Shown here: piece by piece, positions 38,801-49,148 of the stretch
How positions within the stretch are numbered: position 1 is the stretch's first letter
Layout: each line of letters begins with the position of its first letter
DNA from: Spisula solida
Lineage: Eukaryota; Mollusca; Bivalvia; Venerida; Mactridae
Assembly (NCBI GenBank): GCA_947247005.1
Contig: OX365955.1
Location: forward strand, 21,495,322-21,559,321
DNA: 64,000 nucleotides
Direction of reading: 5' to 3'
The notes under the pieces: generated by a model
Database searches by the model: none
Seen by the model: the letters and a program-made list of their open reading frames with translations, nothing else
Told to the model about the DNA's origin: nothing
Position numbers and translations under genes: made by a program

Positions 38801-38971
38801 AAGTCGTTTTACTGTTGGAACGGTTGGAACTAGGTCATTCAGCTTTTTCATTGCTGAAACTAATTCATTCTACTGTTCGACAGCTTGGACTTGGGGCGGA
38901 TCTGTTACTTGTTTAATTGGGCATTGCGCCTTGTATGTTTTTTTAGGTTTTCTGTGCTCGGCAGTGCTTAG
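35833..38971. repeat. 3.1-kb duplication, copy D1 (empty site for the LINE)
   Basis: It runs from GGCAGGGATTAAACCGAAAG at 35833 to the same phrase at 38972. Matching points with D2 include 35863/39001, 36600/39745 and 37209/40297 (offsets 3088-3145). Frames at 35863-36072 and 39001-39210 (69 codons each) are kept open in both copies. However, they differ at about 10 of 69 residues, mostly by replacement changes, so I do not call them genes. In D1 the sequence across 37530-37550 is uninterrupted, where D2 has the 3.2-kb insertion. Confidence 0.88.
38757..38968 (+). repeat. DR1 dispersed repeat
   Basis: It begins near GACTTTTTAGGATTTCTGAC, then TTTTACTGTTGGAAC, ACTAGGTCATTCAGC, GGCATTGCGCC and TCTGTGCTCGGCAGTGC. 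It lies at the junction of D1 and D2. Confidence 0.85.
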
Positions 38972-40613
38972 GCAGGGATTAAACCGAAAGGCCACGCACT
39001 ATGACTGCCTCAATCGAACGCAAAAAACACAACAACAGTGTAGATGTTATAATTTTTAATCCAGACATGGTAATTCAACAATTCAACTACAGTATAAGCA
39101 CCAATAAGCTTAAACAAAATCACAGTTTACAAGGTAATTTAACCTTAAAACCTGAACATGAGTACACCATTTTGAAATTCGATGTTCATATTTTCTCTCA
39201 AGTTCCTTAAAATTATTCTAGGTACATTTATCAAGACATTCTATGACCGTCTTACATGATCCTTTAGATACTTCAGTGGGCAAATAAAAATAAATACAAT
39301 AATTTAATGGTCGTCTTTTGTCTGGGTTCATGTATTTATAACATGTGTGACGTTTTTATGACGCCATGACCCATGACGTTTTTATTTCTTTGTTTATTAT
39401 TAAGACTTGAGAATACAGTCGAAACGTTGAGCAATTCTGGAGTTTGTCTAGTTTTACTTTATTTACACGTGTGAGACATTCAACTGTGAACATTTACAAT
39501 GGTCAATTCTATGATTAAACATAAACAATAAATACGGCTGCCAAAATGTTAGAAACACTTTGCAGTTCAAGATATAATCCTTAACGTCGTATTTACTTTA
39601 GCCTCGAAATTTGTTTTGTTCATACATTGTATTCCAAAACATGACCAACACTAGCTTAGTTGAGCGCACCAAAATTGGATTAAACTCTCAGGAGGCGATC
39701 TTTGTACGATTACCACGTTTGACAGGTTAGGTTATTCTCGGCCATTAATTGAGGTCATGTTCGCCACGTTTAGAGAGATTGAAAGTTACAGAAGGAAGAG
39801 GAGCATGTTTGTGGTTGCAGGAGAATTGGTTAGACAAAAAACTCGCGTACGTAGGTAACACAAACAGTGAAATCCAGGTACCAGTATTTCCGTGCTTAAT
39901 ATGTTTAATCTTAATCAATTGGTAACTTATAGACAATTTGGTCCGCTCAGCATTGTAAGAACTACAATACCACAATACCATCATCTGTCACATTAAACTG
40001 TCTAATAAAACTGCGAATTGGTTCCATTGCTTGCATTATCAGATGTGATAAATTCTCTCTTAAATTTAAGTAAACGTCGTTTGTTTTATACAGGTGATAA
40101 CGCATCGTAAAAAGGACTTGGTAATCCTGTAATGGATATCTGTCATGACTCATTATGTCATGATATTGTTTGGGATCACTGAAAATGGTATTAGATAATC
40201 TTTTCAAAAGCTAGCATGGCCACATTGGTTAGATCGTTTCACATCAAATAACATATAGTGAAAATGTTTTCCAGGAATAATTACGTTTGATTAATCAATT
40301 TCCGGTTGAATATTCTATGGAACGAGATACGTTCTGTAGGTGTGATGGGCACACTATTCAATCAGAACACATTCTTACAGTACCACACGCAACAATTAAG
40401 AATCTATTCACGTTAGTTCACTTTCAGCTCATAATAGAGTTTACATTGAATATAATACTTATGAGCTTTGAAAACGCAATTGTTAAACATGGTATAAATT
40501 ATTACCTATGTCGAAAAACATTGTTGTAAAGTGCAACATAATTATGTCGGCATCGCCGAAGTGGCATTAGGTTTACATCATCCGTAGTGGTACATCGTTG
40601 TTTTTGTTATTCC
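38972..40613. repeat. 3.1-kb duplication, copy D2, left part
   Basis: Paralogous to 35833-37545. It stops at TTTTTGTTATTC, where the LINE-bearing insertion begins; D1 continues there with TTGTCTATCTAAC. D2 resumes at 43811. Confidence 0.88.
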
Positions 40614-40711
40614 TTCTAATATCCGACTGTTGCGTTTCCTAAGTCCTTTTAAAAGCATAATTATTTTCCAACTATGGTCTCCCGCTGTTTTCCTTTTTAT
40701 GATGTCCACTA

Positions 40712-42301
40712 ATGTATGACACTATAGATAACTTATTTGTAATACACGGAGTTATAAATCACGCACTCAATAATAATAAAAAGTTATACACGTGTTTTGT
40801 GGATTTTACCAAAGCGTTTGACTTGTTAGTTCGTGAAAATATATTTTATAAACTCATCCAATACGAAGTTAGAGGAAAAGCATTAACTATAGTAAGATCT
40901 TTGTACAATAATGTTAAATCACGAGTAAAAATTAAAACATCCCTAAGTGATAGTTTTGATTGTTACCTAGGCACTAGACAAGGGGACTGTTTGTCACCTT
41001 TTATTTTCGCTATGTACGTTAACGATATTGAAGAAAACTTCATGTTAAACGGGTTTTCGGGGGTTGATATAGGAACTTTAAAGTTAATGTTACTACTGTA
41101 CGCGGATGATATAGTGATCTTTTCCGAAAGTGAAAAGGGCTTACAGGATGGCTTAGACCTTCTAAAAAATTACTGTGATAGATGGAAGTTGACGGTCAAT
41201 ACCAATAAAACAAAAGTCATGATTTTCAGAAAAGGTGGCAGGTTAAATCGTAGGTTAAATTTTTTGTACAATGAAAATGAAATAGAAATTGTTAGTTCTT
41301 TCACGTACCAGGGTATTACCTTTACTAGCGATAGTTCGTTTATGAAAACGTTTGAAACTTTAGGCGGTAAAGCTTTAAAAGCTATTTATAAGTTGAAGGG
41401 GTACCTATTAAAATTTACTAATGTCAGTATAAGTCACACATTAAAGCTGTTTGATAAATTAATAATGCCAATCCTAAATTACGGGTCGGAAATCTGGGGA
41501 TTTGCAAAGGGAGATTACTTAGAAAAAATACATCTCAAATTTCTTAAAAATGTTCTTGGTGTTAAAACATCTACATCTAACTATTTTATATACGGCGAAA
41601 CTGGCCGAAGAAGCCTTTACTCGTATCGCATGATTAACATTATTAGGTTCTGGCTGAAAATAGTAACTAGCGATGAAAGAAAGTATATTAAAAAGGTATA
41701 TAATATGATGTTAAACGACATACAAACAAACCCGAATAAACCGAACAGGGCGTTTAATGTTAGAAATATTTTTCAAATAATGGGATTTAACGAAGTATGG
41801 ATTATGCAAGGCGTCGGGAGTATACCGAAATTTTTATCTCTGTTTAAACAAAGAATACATGACTGTTTTATACAGAATTGGTATGAAGAAATTAACAATA
41901 TTCCTAAAGCAACAAGTTTTAAATTATTTTCAAATTTTGGTTTTAAAGAATATCTCGATTTTATAACAGTTAAGAAATTTAGACACTCGTTAACAAAAAT
42001 AAGACTTTCATCACATAGACTTGAAATAGAATTAGGTAGATGGCACAGACCAGAAAAAATACCAAGATCAGAACGCAAATGTAAAATGTGTCAATCATTA
42101 GAAGATGAATTTCATTTCTTGCTAGAATGCCCCTTATACAACGACCTAAGAAAAATATATATTAATAAGAAATTTTGGACACACCCAAATATTCCAAAAT
42201 TCATCAGTCTTATGTCGTCAGAACAACCCACAGTCTGTAGAAAATTATCTATCGTTATTTTTAAAGCCTCAGACAAACGAGACGAAGAACTTTATAAATA
42301 A
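40712..42301 (+). CDS. LINE reverse transcriptase, N-terminally truncated, frame open to stop
   Basis: The frame encodes 529 residues and is the C-terminal part of the polyprotein of a non-LTR retrotransposon, which copies its RNA into DNA at the target site. Visible reverse transcriptase motifs are FVDFTKAFD (residues 29-37), GTRQGDCLSP (87-96) and the catalytic YADD (130-133), followed by WKLTVNTNKTKVM (thumb side). A long C-terminal region with conserved LINE phrases follows (LPILNYG-like MPILNYGSEIWGF, YGETGRRSLYSYR). Near the end is a CCHC zinc knuckle, C457-x2-C460-x7-H468-x4-C473. The start ATG is only the first in frame: homologues would continue upstream with more reverse transcriptase and an endonuclease, which are missing. 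No internal stop suggests a fairly recent insertion. Without its 5' part it should not be autonomous. The exact clade is not resolved by eye. Confidence 0.93.
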   Translation: MYDTIDNLFVIHGVINHALNNNKKLYTCFVDFTKAFDLLVRENIFYKLIQYEVRGKALTIVRSLYNNVKSRVKIKTSLSDSFDCYLGTRQGDCLSPFIFAMYVNDIEENFMLNGFSGVDIGTLKLMLLLYADDIVIFSESEKGLQDGLDLLKNYCDRWKLTVNTNKTKVMIFRKGGRLNRRLNFLYNENEIEIVSSFTYQGITFTSDSSFMKTFETLGGKALKAIYKLKGYLLKFTNVSISHTLKLFDKLIMPILNYGSEIWGFAKGDYLEKIHLKFLKNVLGVKTSTSNYFIYGETGRRSLYSYRMINIIRFWLKIVTSDERKYIKKVYNMMLNDIQTNPNKPNRAFNVRNIFQIMGFNEVWIMQGVGSIPKFLSLFKQRIHDCFIQNWYEEINNIPKATSFKLFSNFGFKEYLDFITVKKFRHSLTKIRLSSHRLEIELGRWHRPEKIPRSERKCKMCQSLEDEFHFLLECPLYNDLRKIYINKKFWTHPNIPKFISLMSSEQPTVCRKLSIVIFKASDKRDEELYK

Positions 42302-42454
42302 TTACCATTCTTCTCCAAATTATATTCTTTACTTGTTATTATCATATGAAATATTCAACTCAAATATACACTCAATGTTTATTATGAAATGTCTTTATAT
42401 ACCAAATACATGATTCTCTGAAGATTTTCAGTGAACATTTGTACATGTACATAG

Positions 42455-42655
42455 CTATGTGTAGTGTGTGTGTCTGCGTGCGTGTGTGGTTGTTGATGTG
42501 CGTGTATGTGTGTATGTGGGAGCGGGTATGCGTGCGTATGGGTGTGCGTATGTGTGTATGCGCGAGCGTGTGTTCGTGCGCGTGTGTGTGCCTATATGTG
42601 CGTGTGTACGTGTGTGTGATTGCATGTGTGCCTGCGTGTACGCATGCGTGTGAAT
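42455..42655 (+). repeat. TG/CG-rich low-complexity tract in the LINE 3' UTR
   Basis: About 200 bp of irregular (TG)n mixed with CG and TATG steps. Open frames across it are compositional artefacts. It sits between the reverse transcriptase stop and the polyadenylation signal. Confidence 0.9.
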
Positions 42656-42855
42656 GATATATGTCTGTATTTGTGTGAGTTAGAATGTAAACTGGAGCGT
42701 GTACATGAGTGAGTGTAATTTTGTTGTATATATTACATGATGAAGATGTATTTTATTAATATCATTGCTGTAACGGAACATATATTATAATATTGTTGTT
42801 ATATGCATGTAAACTGATGGGCAAAATGCCTAATGTTTCAAAATAAACTATAATA

Positions 42856-43810
42856 TAGTCCAGTTAGGATATTGTGACAGTGGCGTTGCAGTTTATGTGT
42901 ACGCAAAAAATAACAACCATTGCCTAAACAGGTAGAGCAAAGTTTAGTATGTTAGTTTAGCATTGGAATTATAGTTGTTTGTACAGTATAAGCCTTTATA
43001 ATTGGGCGGATCTGCGCTTGTTTAGTTGGGCATTGTGTCTTTATGTGTTTTATGTTTCCTGTTGCCGGGCTGGTTCAGTTGGACATTGTGCTTTGTGTGT
43101 TTTTAATGTTTTCTGTGCTCGGCTGGTTAAGTTGAGTGCTGCCTTCCCTGTCTGACTTAATATAATCTTTTTACACCGTTATAGTGGACTCGACCGCTGC
43201 GTCACTGGATTTTTATCCTGACTGGACTATAGTTGTCTCTTGCTGTTCCATTAATCCTATAAAATGGCATAGTTTACCAGACCTTAGTCATTGCTTACCG
43301 CTTTCAGATTATGATGGTGCCCTTACGTAAATCCACATAATTATTATCTCTTTTTAAAGAAAGTATGGAAATATTATTTCTTTGAAGTCGGGAGTCTCCT
43401 TAAAGGAAGTATCACTATTCCTTTGGAGTCAGTTTCTAGTTGCAGTGGTATCTGACGCTGCTAAAAAAACACCCATGTTTTTGGGGTAAATGTGGAAAGG
43501 TTTTCTTTGTGTTTTTTTTTGTATTTTATTTAAATGTATATAGGCTTCCTTGTATATTGTTGCACATTTAAATGATCTCTCCAACATTGGAGGTAATAAA
43601 AGTATTATTAATTATTATATATGCCAATGTTTTAATTAGGCTTTTACGCGTGTGTGTGTGCATAGTGACGCTGTCTTTTGAATCAGACACTTATTATAAT
43701 ACATAATTGAAAGCTATCCTTGTTGGAGAAATATCAATTATTCTCTCACAATACGTTTGTGATCAGTGTGAAATCGTTCAATTACATTTTTATTTGCAAT
43801 GAAAACACAA
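42856..43810. other. Remainder of the 3.2-kb insertion, not explained by the LINE
   Basis: This segment is also missing from D1. It holds a DR1 copy (43010-43163), a 50-codon open stretch after it (VDSTAASLDFYPDWTIVVSC, around 43187-43330, in no known family) and an AT-rich part ending GGTAATAAAAGTATT near 43600, which resembles a retrotransposon 3' end. It may be a second insertion next to the LINE. Confidence 0.5.
43010..43163 (+). repeat. DR1 dispersed repeat, with a partial internal duplication
   Basis: GGGCGGATCTGCGCTTG, TTGGGCATTGTGTC and CGGGCTGGTTCAGTTGG, then a second GACATTGTGCTTTGTG and GTGCTCGGCTGGTTAAG. The right half is thus present twice. Confidence 0.8.
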
Positions 43811-45050
43811 CTTGTCAATCTAACTATACATCATACAGACGTGGTAATCCATGCGTATCGTCGATTGTATTAATATTGACAGACGGTTCTGAAATGAAAT
43901 ATATGTAGATCTATTAAAGCTTTATTAGAAAGCCTACACAATTCTCAGGAATGTGATTACGATTTTGAAAACAACACTGTAATAATAGAACAGACTCGGC
44001 TTTACCTAGTCATCTAGAAAATTTAAAAATCCACATTTGACGACTTTGACAGTCATTTACTAGCATGAATGTAAATTTGACCTTTCACTTTAACCTGCTG
44101 ACAAAAAAACAACATAGTTTTACTCGTCGTCTCATGATCAAAATATATACTCCTACAAAGTTTGAGGACAGTAATCCCTTTGTCTGTATGTTAGACGCAA
44201 AGAAATGGAATGGAGAAGGACATACCTAAAAGGGCGAAACAAATCTGGATCATTTTATCCAAAGCAGTGAGCACAATTAAATTCATACGAGCGTAATTGC
44301 GTATATATTTCAGTAGTTGTTTGTTCAAATGAGGCTACTGTTTGTGAGGTCGAAAAGTCAATTGCCATTGAACAAATCCGATATTTAATACAGTTTTAAG
44401 TACTCATAAAACTGACGTGACACTATACCATTGATTTATAAAGCTTTATCCAGCTTTTGTGGATACACATCAATACCGAAAATAGGAGACAATGCTGTTA
44501 TATAATGATCTCTCTTGGTAATCATCAAACTATAATGAAAGTGGATTACATCGCGCAGTGATGGATGATATAAGACATAGTGTAATAAAAATCAATTTTA
44601 ACGAAAATGAATTATAGCCATATAACGCTATAACCATACATTCGCTGCACACAGAGCTCGTTATGACTTATTTTTAATGTATATGTTTGTTTTTAACAAA
44701 GGTATATGTCATTATGCGCAGATCAGTAGTATATTTTAAGAGAATTGAAAACAATAACTTAGTATTTTCTTACTTTTATGTAAGAGTAATACAGAGTTTA
44801 TTTCTTCTAATGTACTTTGTGGTAGCTACACATCCAGACGTTCACGTCAATCGAATAGGTACACTAGAGAATTAGGGGAATTACATAACATAATATATTA
44901 TTGATGCCATTAAGAATGTATATTAATACGTATTTAATTGCAATGGATAGTGATATGGTATGGTTTACAAATATTCGACTTAATATGGCTCATATGCAGC
45001 TATTCACCTTACAAAAATCCCAGATGAATGTAATGTCAATATCCATATTG
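43811..45050. repeat. 3.1-kb duplication, copy D2, right part
   Basis: It resumes at CTTGTCAATCTAACTATAC, matching D1 from 37537, and can be followed to TGTCAATATCCATATTG at about 45048 (D1: 38740). The order of shared phrases is the same as in D1. Confidence 0.85.
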
Positions 45051-45051
45051 T

Positions 45052-45260
45052 GGAAGGCAGCACTCAACTTAAACAGCCGAGTACAGAAAACATAAAAACA
45101 ACATAGACCACAATTACACGGCATAATGCCAAACGCAACTAAAAGGGAAAACGAACTTTACCGCCGAAAACCCAAGTCCCAACTGTGTAAAGGCTGAAAG
45201 ACCCGATTTCAGTTACAAAAAATCTGAATGACCTAGTTTTAACTATAAAAGAGCTACATG
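45052..45260 (-). repeat. DR1 dispersed repeat, inverted relative to D1
   Basis: On the minus strand it reads TTTTTATGTTTTCTGTACTC, then CGGCTGTTTAAGTTGAGTGC. In D1 a plus-strand DR1 copy occupies the matching place. Confidence 0.8.
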
Positions 45261-45279
45261 TAATTAGCCTAGTTTTAGC

Positions 45280-45548
45280 TATAACAAATCTAAATGCCCG
45301 CCCTAATGATTGGGGCATTAAAAGCTGAATAACGTAGTTTCAGCTATAACAAATTTATATGTCCACCCTAGCTAGCGATGGGGTCATAAAAGGCGGAATC
45401 CTTATGCCCGCCGTATGGTGGGGTATAACAAGCGGAATGACCTAGTTTCAGTAAGATCGAATCTATATGTCCACCCTAATGGTGTGGTCATAAAAGGCGG
45501 AATGACCTAGTTTCAACTATAACAAATCTATATGCCCATCCTCTGCAG
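45280..45548. repeat. About 65-bp tandem repeat next to DR1
   Basis: Three to four units contain AACAAATCTATATGCCC, GGTGGGGTCATAAAAGGCGG and AATGACCTAGTTTCA. The repeated phrase TGACCTAGTTTCAGCTATAA is itself a DR1 module, so this looks like local amplification of the repeat's left part. Confidence 0.75.
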
Positions 45549-45554
45549 TAACAC

Positions 45555-46330
45555 ATCATAGGGCGAAATAAATCTAGATAATTTTATCGTAAACTCAATT
45601 TAATTAACACGAGCGTAATTTGGTATATATTTCAGTAGTTTTTTTCAAATGAGGCTCCCATTTGTAAAGTCGAACAGTCCATTGACATTGAAAAACAATC
45701 ATTAAACTGACTGACACAATACCATTGAGTTATAAAGTTTTATCTAGCTCCTGTGAATACACTTAAATACCGAAAATACGGGAAAACTAGCAGCTTAGAA
45801 TTTTCTTACTTTATGAAAGGGTTTATTTCTTCTAATATACTTAGTGGTAACCGTTCACGTCAATCAAATTGGTGCACAAGGGAATTAGAAGAATTACAAA
45901 ACATTAGTAGTCAATTATAATATATATTGATACGTATTTAATTGCACTACACATCCAGATGTTCACGTCAATCAAATACACGTAGGTACACTAGGCAATT
46001 AGGAGAATTACAAAACATTAGTAATATATTATTGAAGTAATTAGGAATGTATATTAATACGTATTTAATTGCAGCAGAGAGTAAGCTGGTATGGTTTACA
46101 AATATACGACTCAATGTGGCTCCCGTGTTGCAATTCCCAGATGAACATAATGTCAATATCAAAATTGCTCTGGCATAGTAGACTTTTTAGGATTTCTAAC
46201 AGTTAAAACTAGGCCTGTAAGTCGTTTGACTATTGGAACTGTTGGAACGAGGTCATTCAGCTATTTCATTGCTGAAACTAATTCATTCTACTGTTCGACA
46301 GCTTGGACCTTGGGCGGATCTTTTACTTGT
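45555..46330. repeat. Third partial copy (D3) of the 3.1-kb duplication
   Basis: Matches D1 from about 37960 to 38870 with deletions (CGAGCGTAATTTGGTATATA, ATTTCAGTAG, GGAAAACTAGCAGCTTAGAA, AATTGCTCTGGCATAGTAG). A piece of about 120 bp starting GTTCACGTCAATCAAAT occurs twice (45850 and 45961). Confidence 0.8.
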
Positions 46331-46405
46331 TTAATTGGGCATTGTGCCTTGTATGTTTTAATGTTTTCTGTTCTCTGTAGTGCTTCCTTCTCTGTCTGAC
46401 TTAAT
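46178..46405 (+). repeat. DR1 dispersed repeat
   Basis: GACTTTTTAGGATTTCTAAC, TTTGACTATTGGAACTG, GAGGTCATTCAGC, TTGCTGAAACTAATTCATTC and TTGGGCATTGTGCC. It is closely similar to the copy at 38757, including flanking sequence, so it travelled with D3. Confidence 0.85.
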
Positions 46406-46430
46406 ATTATCTGTTTGTAGCTGTTGAACG

Positions 46431-46725
46431 AATGTGGTAGTGATGTGATCGAATGTGCTAGTGATCTGTGATCGAATGTGCCAGTGATGTGATCGAATGT
46501 GGTAGTGATGTGATCGAATGTGCTAGTGATGTGATCGAGTGTGCTAATGATGTGATCCACTGTGCTAGTGATGTGATCGAGTGTGCTAATGATGTGATCC
46601 ACTGTGCTAGTGATGTGATCGAGTGTGCTAATGATGTGATCCATTGTGCTAGTGATGTGATCGAGTGTGCTAATGATGTGATCCACTGTGCTAGTGATCT
46701 GATCGAATGTGCTAGTGATCTGTGA
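46431..46725. repeat. 21-bp minisatellite with 42-bp higher-order period
   Basis: The basic unit is GTGCTAGTGATGTGATCGA with variants. From about 46530 units alternate strictly between TGATCGAGTGTGCTAATG and TGATCCACTGTGCTAGTG, giving a 42-bp period. Frames on both strands are open because the unit is a multiple of three; this is not evidence for a protein. A DR1 right-end fragment follows at about 46735-46800. Confidence 0.93.
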
Positions 46726-46815
46726 ATATTCTTTTTGTGTGTTCCATGTGGTGCATTTTGTGCTCTGCTGTTTCTGATGATTGCTACCTTCCCTGTCCGA
46801 GTTGTTGTTATCTTT

Positions 46816-48064
46816 TTGTTACAACGGAGCAGGTAATTGTCACGTCAACACTTTACTGACTATAGTACCTCCAGATAGCAACGAACATTATTTATCTGGT
46901 ACACTGCAGACAACAGTTTTTTCCGTGTTAATCAGTTTGCCGAATAATCTCATCGTCTTGTAAATCAAAACGGCGCTTATAGACGCCCGATGTACGTGGA
47001 AACACATATCGGTGGAATGATTAATATCAATGTTTATACAATGCATAAAGTAGCAAGTTAAGTCAGCGTAGTTGAACAGTGATTTTCCTTATCACATGTT
47101 ACGTATATTTGGACGGACAGACGGACAATAAATATACTATTTTTTATTCAAAGGAATATAATTTGAAATGTACCAAAGATTGACTCATCCTACATTATTA
47201 TTTCTTTCATGATCTTTACATCATCATATTTACATCTGAAAAGTTGATACTTTTTATTTTCAGAGTAGAATTTATTATTCAATAAATATTTTATCTTAGT
47301 GATGACCTGAATAATAAAATATTTTAGCAGTAACACTCGACAAAGTAAGTTAAATTATTATACCCAGTGATGATTTAATGCTTTCTCTATCTGTTGCTAA
47401 TGAGGCTTGACTTAAACCACAAACAGATCAAAGGTTCAAAAGGGCAAATAACAGGGCACCATGGAACAAGGTCCGTGTGCGATTCAACGCACAACTCTTC
47501 ACTAACGTTCTTAATTATGTAGGTAAACGGCATGAGTAACCAATGGTACATATTATTGAGGAATATCTTAATTGAACCGTCCGGCCTGTCGTAGAATTTG
47601 AAGCCATTTGTACAATTCAATTAAGCATGTGTGTTAGTCCTTTTGCAGTTCATGCAGTCAGCCAACAACATTGTTAACCGAATTAGGCCTCAGCTATCGA
47701 ACAGTTATTCATTCAGTAGTATCTCGAATGTGACAGATCTATAAGAATATAGTGGCACATATTATGACTTACAACTACTAATGATAAGATTTACCACAAC
47801 ATGATCTACAGGTATAATTCTTCCATTTGTGTCTGCTTTATTACGTTTGTTAATTTTGTGGAATATTCTATAACATCTTCGATATACCGGGTATTTAGTA
47901 AGTGTCAAAAGTATTTCTTCAGACAGCTAATTTCCCTAATGAATTGGTGACTGATATCGAACGAACACTTTCCATTTTGCTCTAGAGATAGAAATGTCTG
48001 CACCGCGTAAGTCAGTTAACATAATCAACATTCAGCATACCTGACACTGAGGTCGAAATACTTT
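46816..48064. other. Unassigned sequence
   Basis: One minus-strand frame (47620-47387, 77 codons) has a protein-like composition, but it matches no family I know and has no paralogue in the window. Nothing else is seen. Confidence 0.4.
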
Positions 48065-48150
48065 TCGATATATCGCTGGCTTTGAATTAGAAGGTCGTTA
48101 GTACGTAGTTTGTTCTTACGACCTTTTAATTCTAAGCCAGCGATATGTCG
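48065..48150. mobile_element. 86-bp hairpin MITE (family with 51353)
   Basis: The left arm (48065-48100, TCGATATATCGCTGGC then TTTGAATTAGAAGGTCG) and right arm (48117-48150) are near-perfect inverse copies with a 16-nt loop. The same arm sequence bounds a longer element at 51353-51567, so this is a deletion derivative of that family. Confidence 0.85.
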
Positions 48151-49148
48151 TCTAATAGGGCTAACTACTTAAACGTACAGATGAGCAACAGACCACCCGT
48201 GTACAATTGAATTTCACAAAACTGATTAACAGGATGGCAAAAACTCTAATCATTTAATTTTACATGCGTTACAAGAAGCAGATGCTTTTATGACGATAAT
48301 GTGAACAAAACTAACATAAAATATGGAATATTTTTCTGACGAATCCAAATTATGTTTGACTTCAGTTGATACCATCGAAAATAAGTGCATGGACTCTTTC
48401 GAAATGTACACTCCCGGACTGAAAGTAGGTATCCTTGTTTAATAAAGACCACCACTCAAAATGAGGACATCGACCCTCTTTTCACTATTTATTCGACCTC
48501 AGTAGTTTGAGGGTTTTCTCCATGGCATCGCAATACAAAACACGAAATAAAACATATGATACTAAATGATCTCTTGCTTTCAACACAGCACGGGATTACG
48601 TTCTCTTCTCATCCTCTTGGTGGTGGAAACAATGAGAAATGAAGTGTCAAGAAGGAGCAATAAGATGTATGTGTTGTGTCACACTCGAATTTAAATAATG
48701 CAGAATAGCACTCATTCCGAATTGATAACAGGGACACATGTGTCTATATAGTTCATTATTTGGCAAAATATATTTCAAACCTACATCCTAAAATATAACT
48801 TGCTTATTTGAAAACATACTTCTTAGTAGTTCTCGGCCTTCTTTAATCGCATAGATTGAAACTGACGCATGGAGTGAACTGCAATTAACGTTATTAGTTC
48901 TCGTACTAGAATAGCATAATATAAGTAACAATGCACCTTGTAACAAATGTCCGTTCTGTATGGTAAGTTACAATTGTCAGAGTAGTCTAATTATTTTAGC
49001 ACGCAACCATTTGTATCATATTCCAGTCATTCTCCGGGCAAGATGTTCTATCGTATTATACTAATGAGTTTTAGAGTTGCCATTATAATATTTTGAAACT
49101 TGCTTCTAATGTTTCCAAAAGGCTGCAGGCATGACGTTCAATGAAGTA
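48151..49148. other. Unassigned AT-rich sequence
   Basis: No supported feature. Confidence 0.5.

Larger units (their letters stand above)
40614..42855 (+). mobile_element. 5'-truncated non-LTR retrotransposon (LINE)
   Basis: Absent from the paralogous site in D1, so it is an insertion younger than the D1/D2 duplication. It holds a 5'-truncated reverse transcriptase frame (40712-42301). The 3' UTR contains a TG/CG-rich tract and ends TGGGCAAAATGCCTAATG with AATAAA at 42842-42847. The upstream endonuclease and the first reverse transcriptase motifs are missing. The right boundary is inferred from the polyadenylation signal, since the D1/D2 gap extends to 43810. Confidence 0.8.

Noticed and set aside
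42439..42657. Cysteine- and valine-rich small proteins
   Set aside because: Frames across a TG/CG-rich low-complexity tract in the LINE 3' UTR.
46288..46725. Repeat proteins of 85 and 132 residues on opposite strands
   Set aside because: Same artefact: a 21-bp unit without stops.
47387..47620. Minus-strand 77-codon frame with protein-like composition
   Set aside because: Could be an exon, but there is no recognised family and no clear splice context. Noted only as unassigned sequence.
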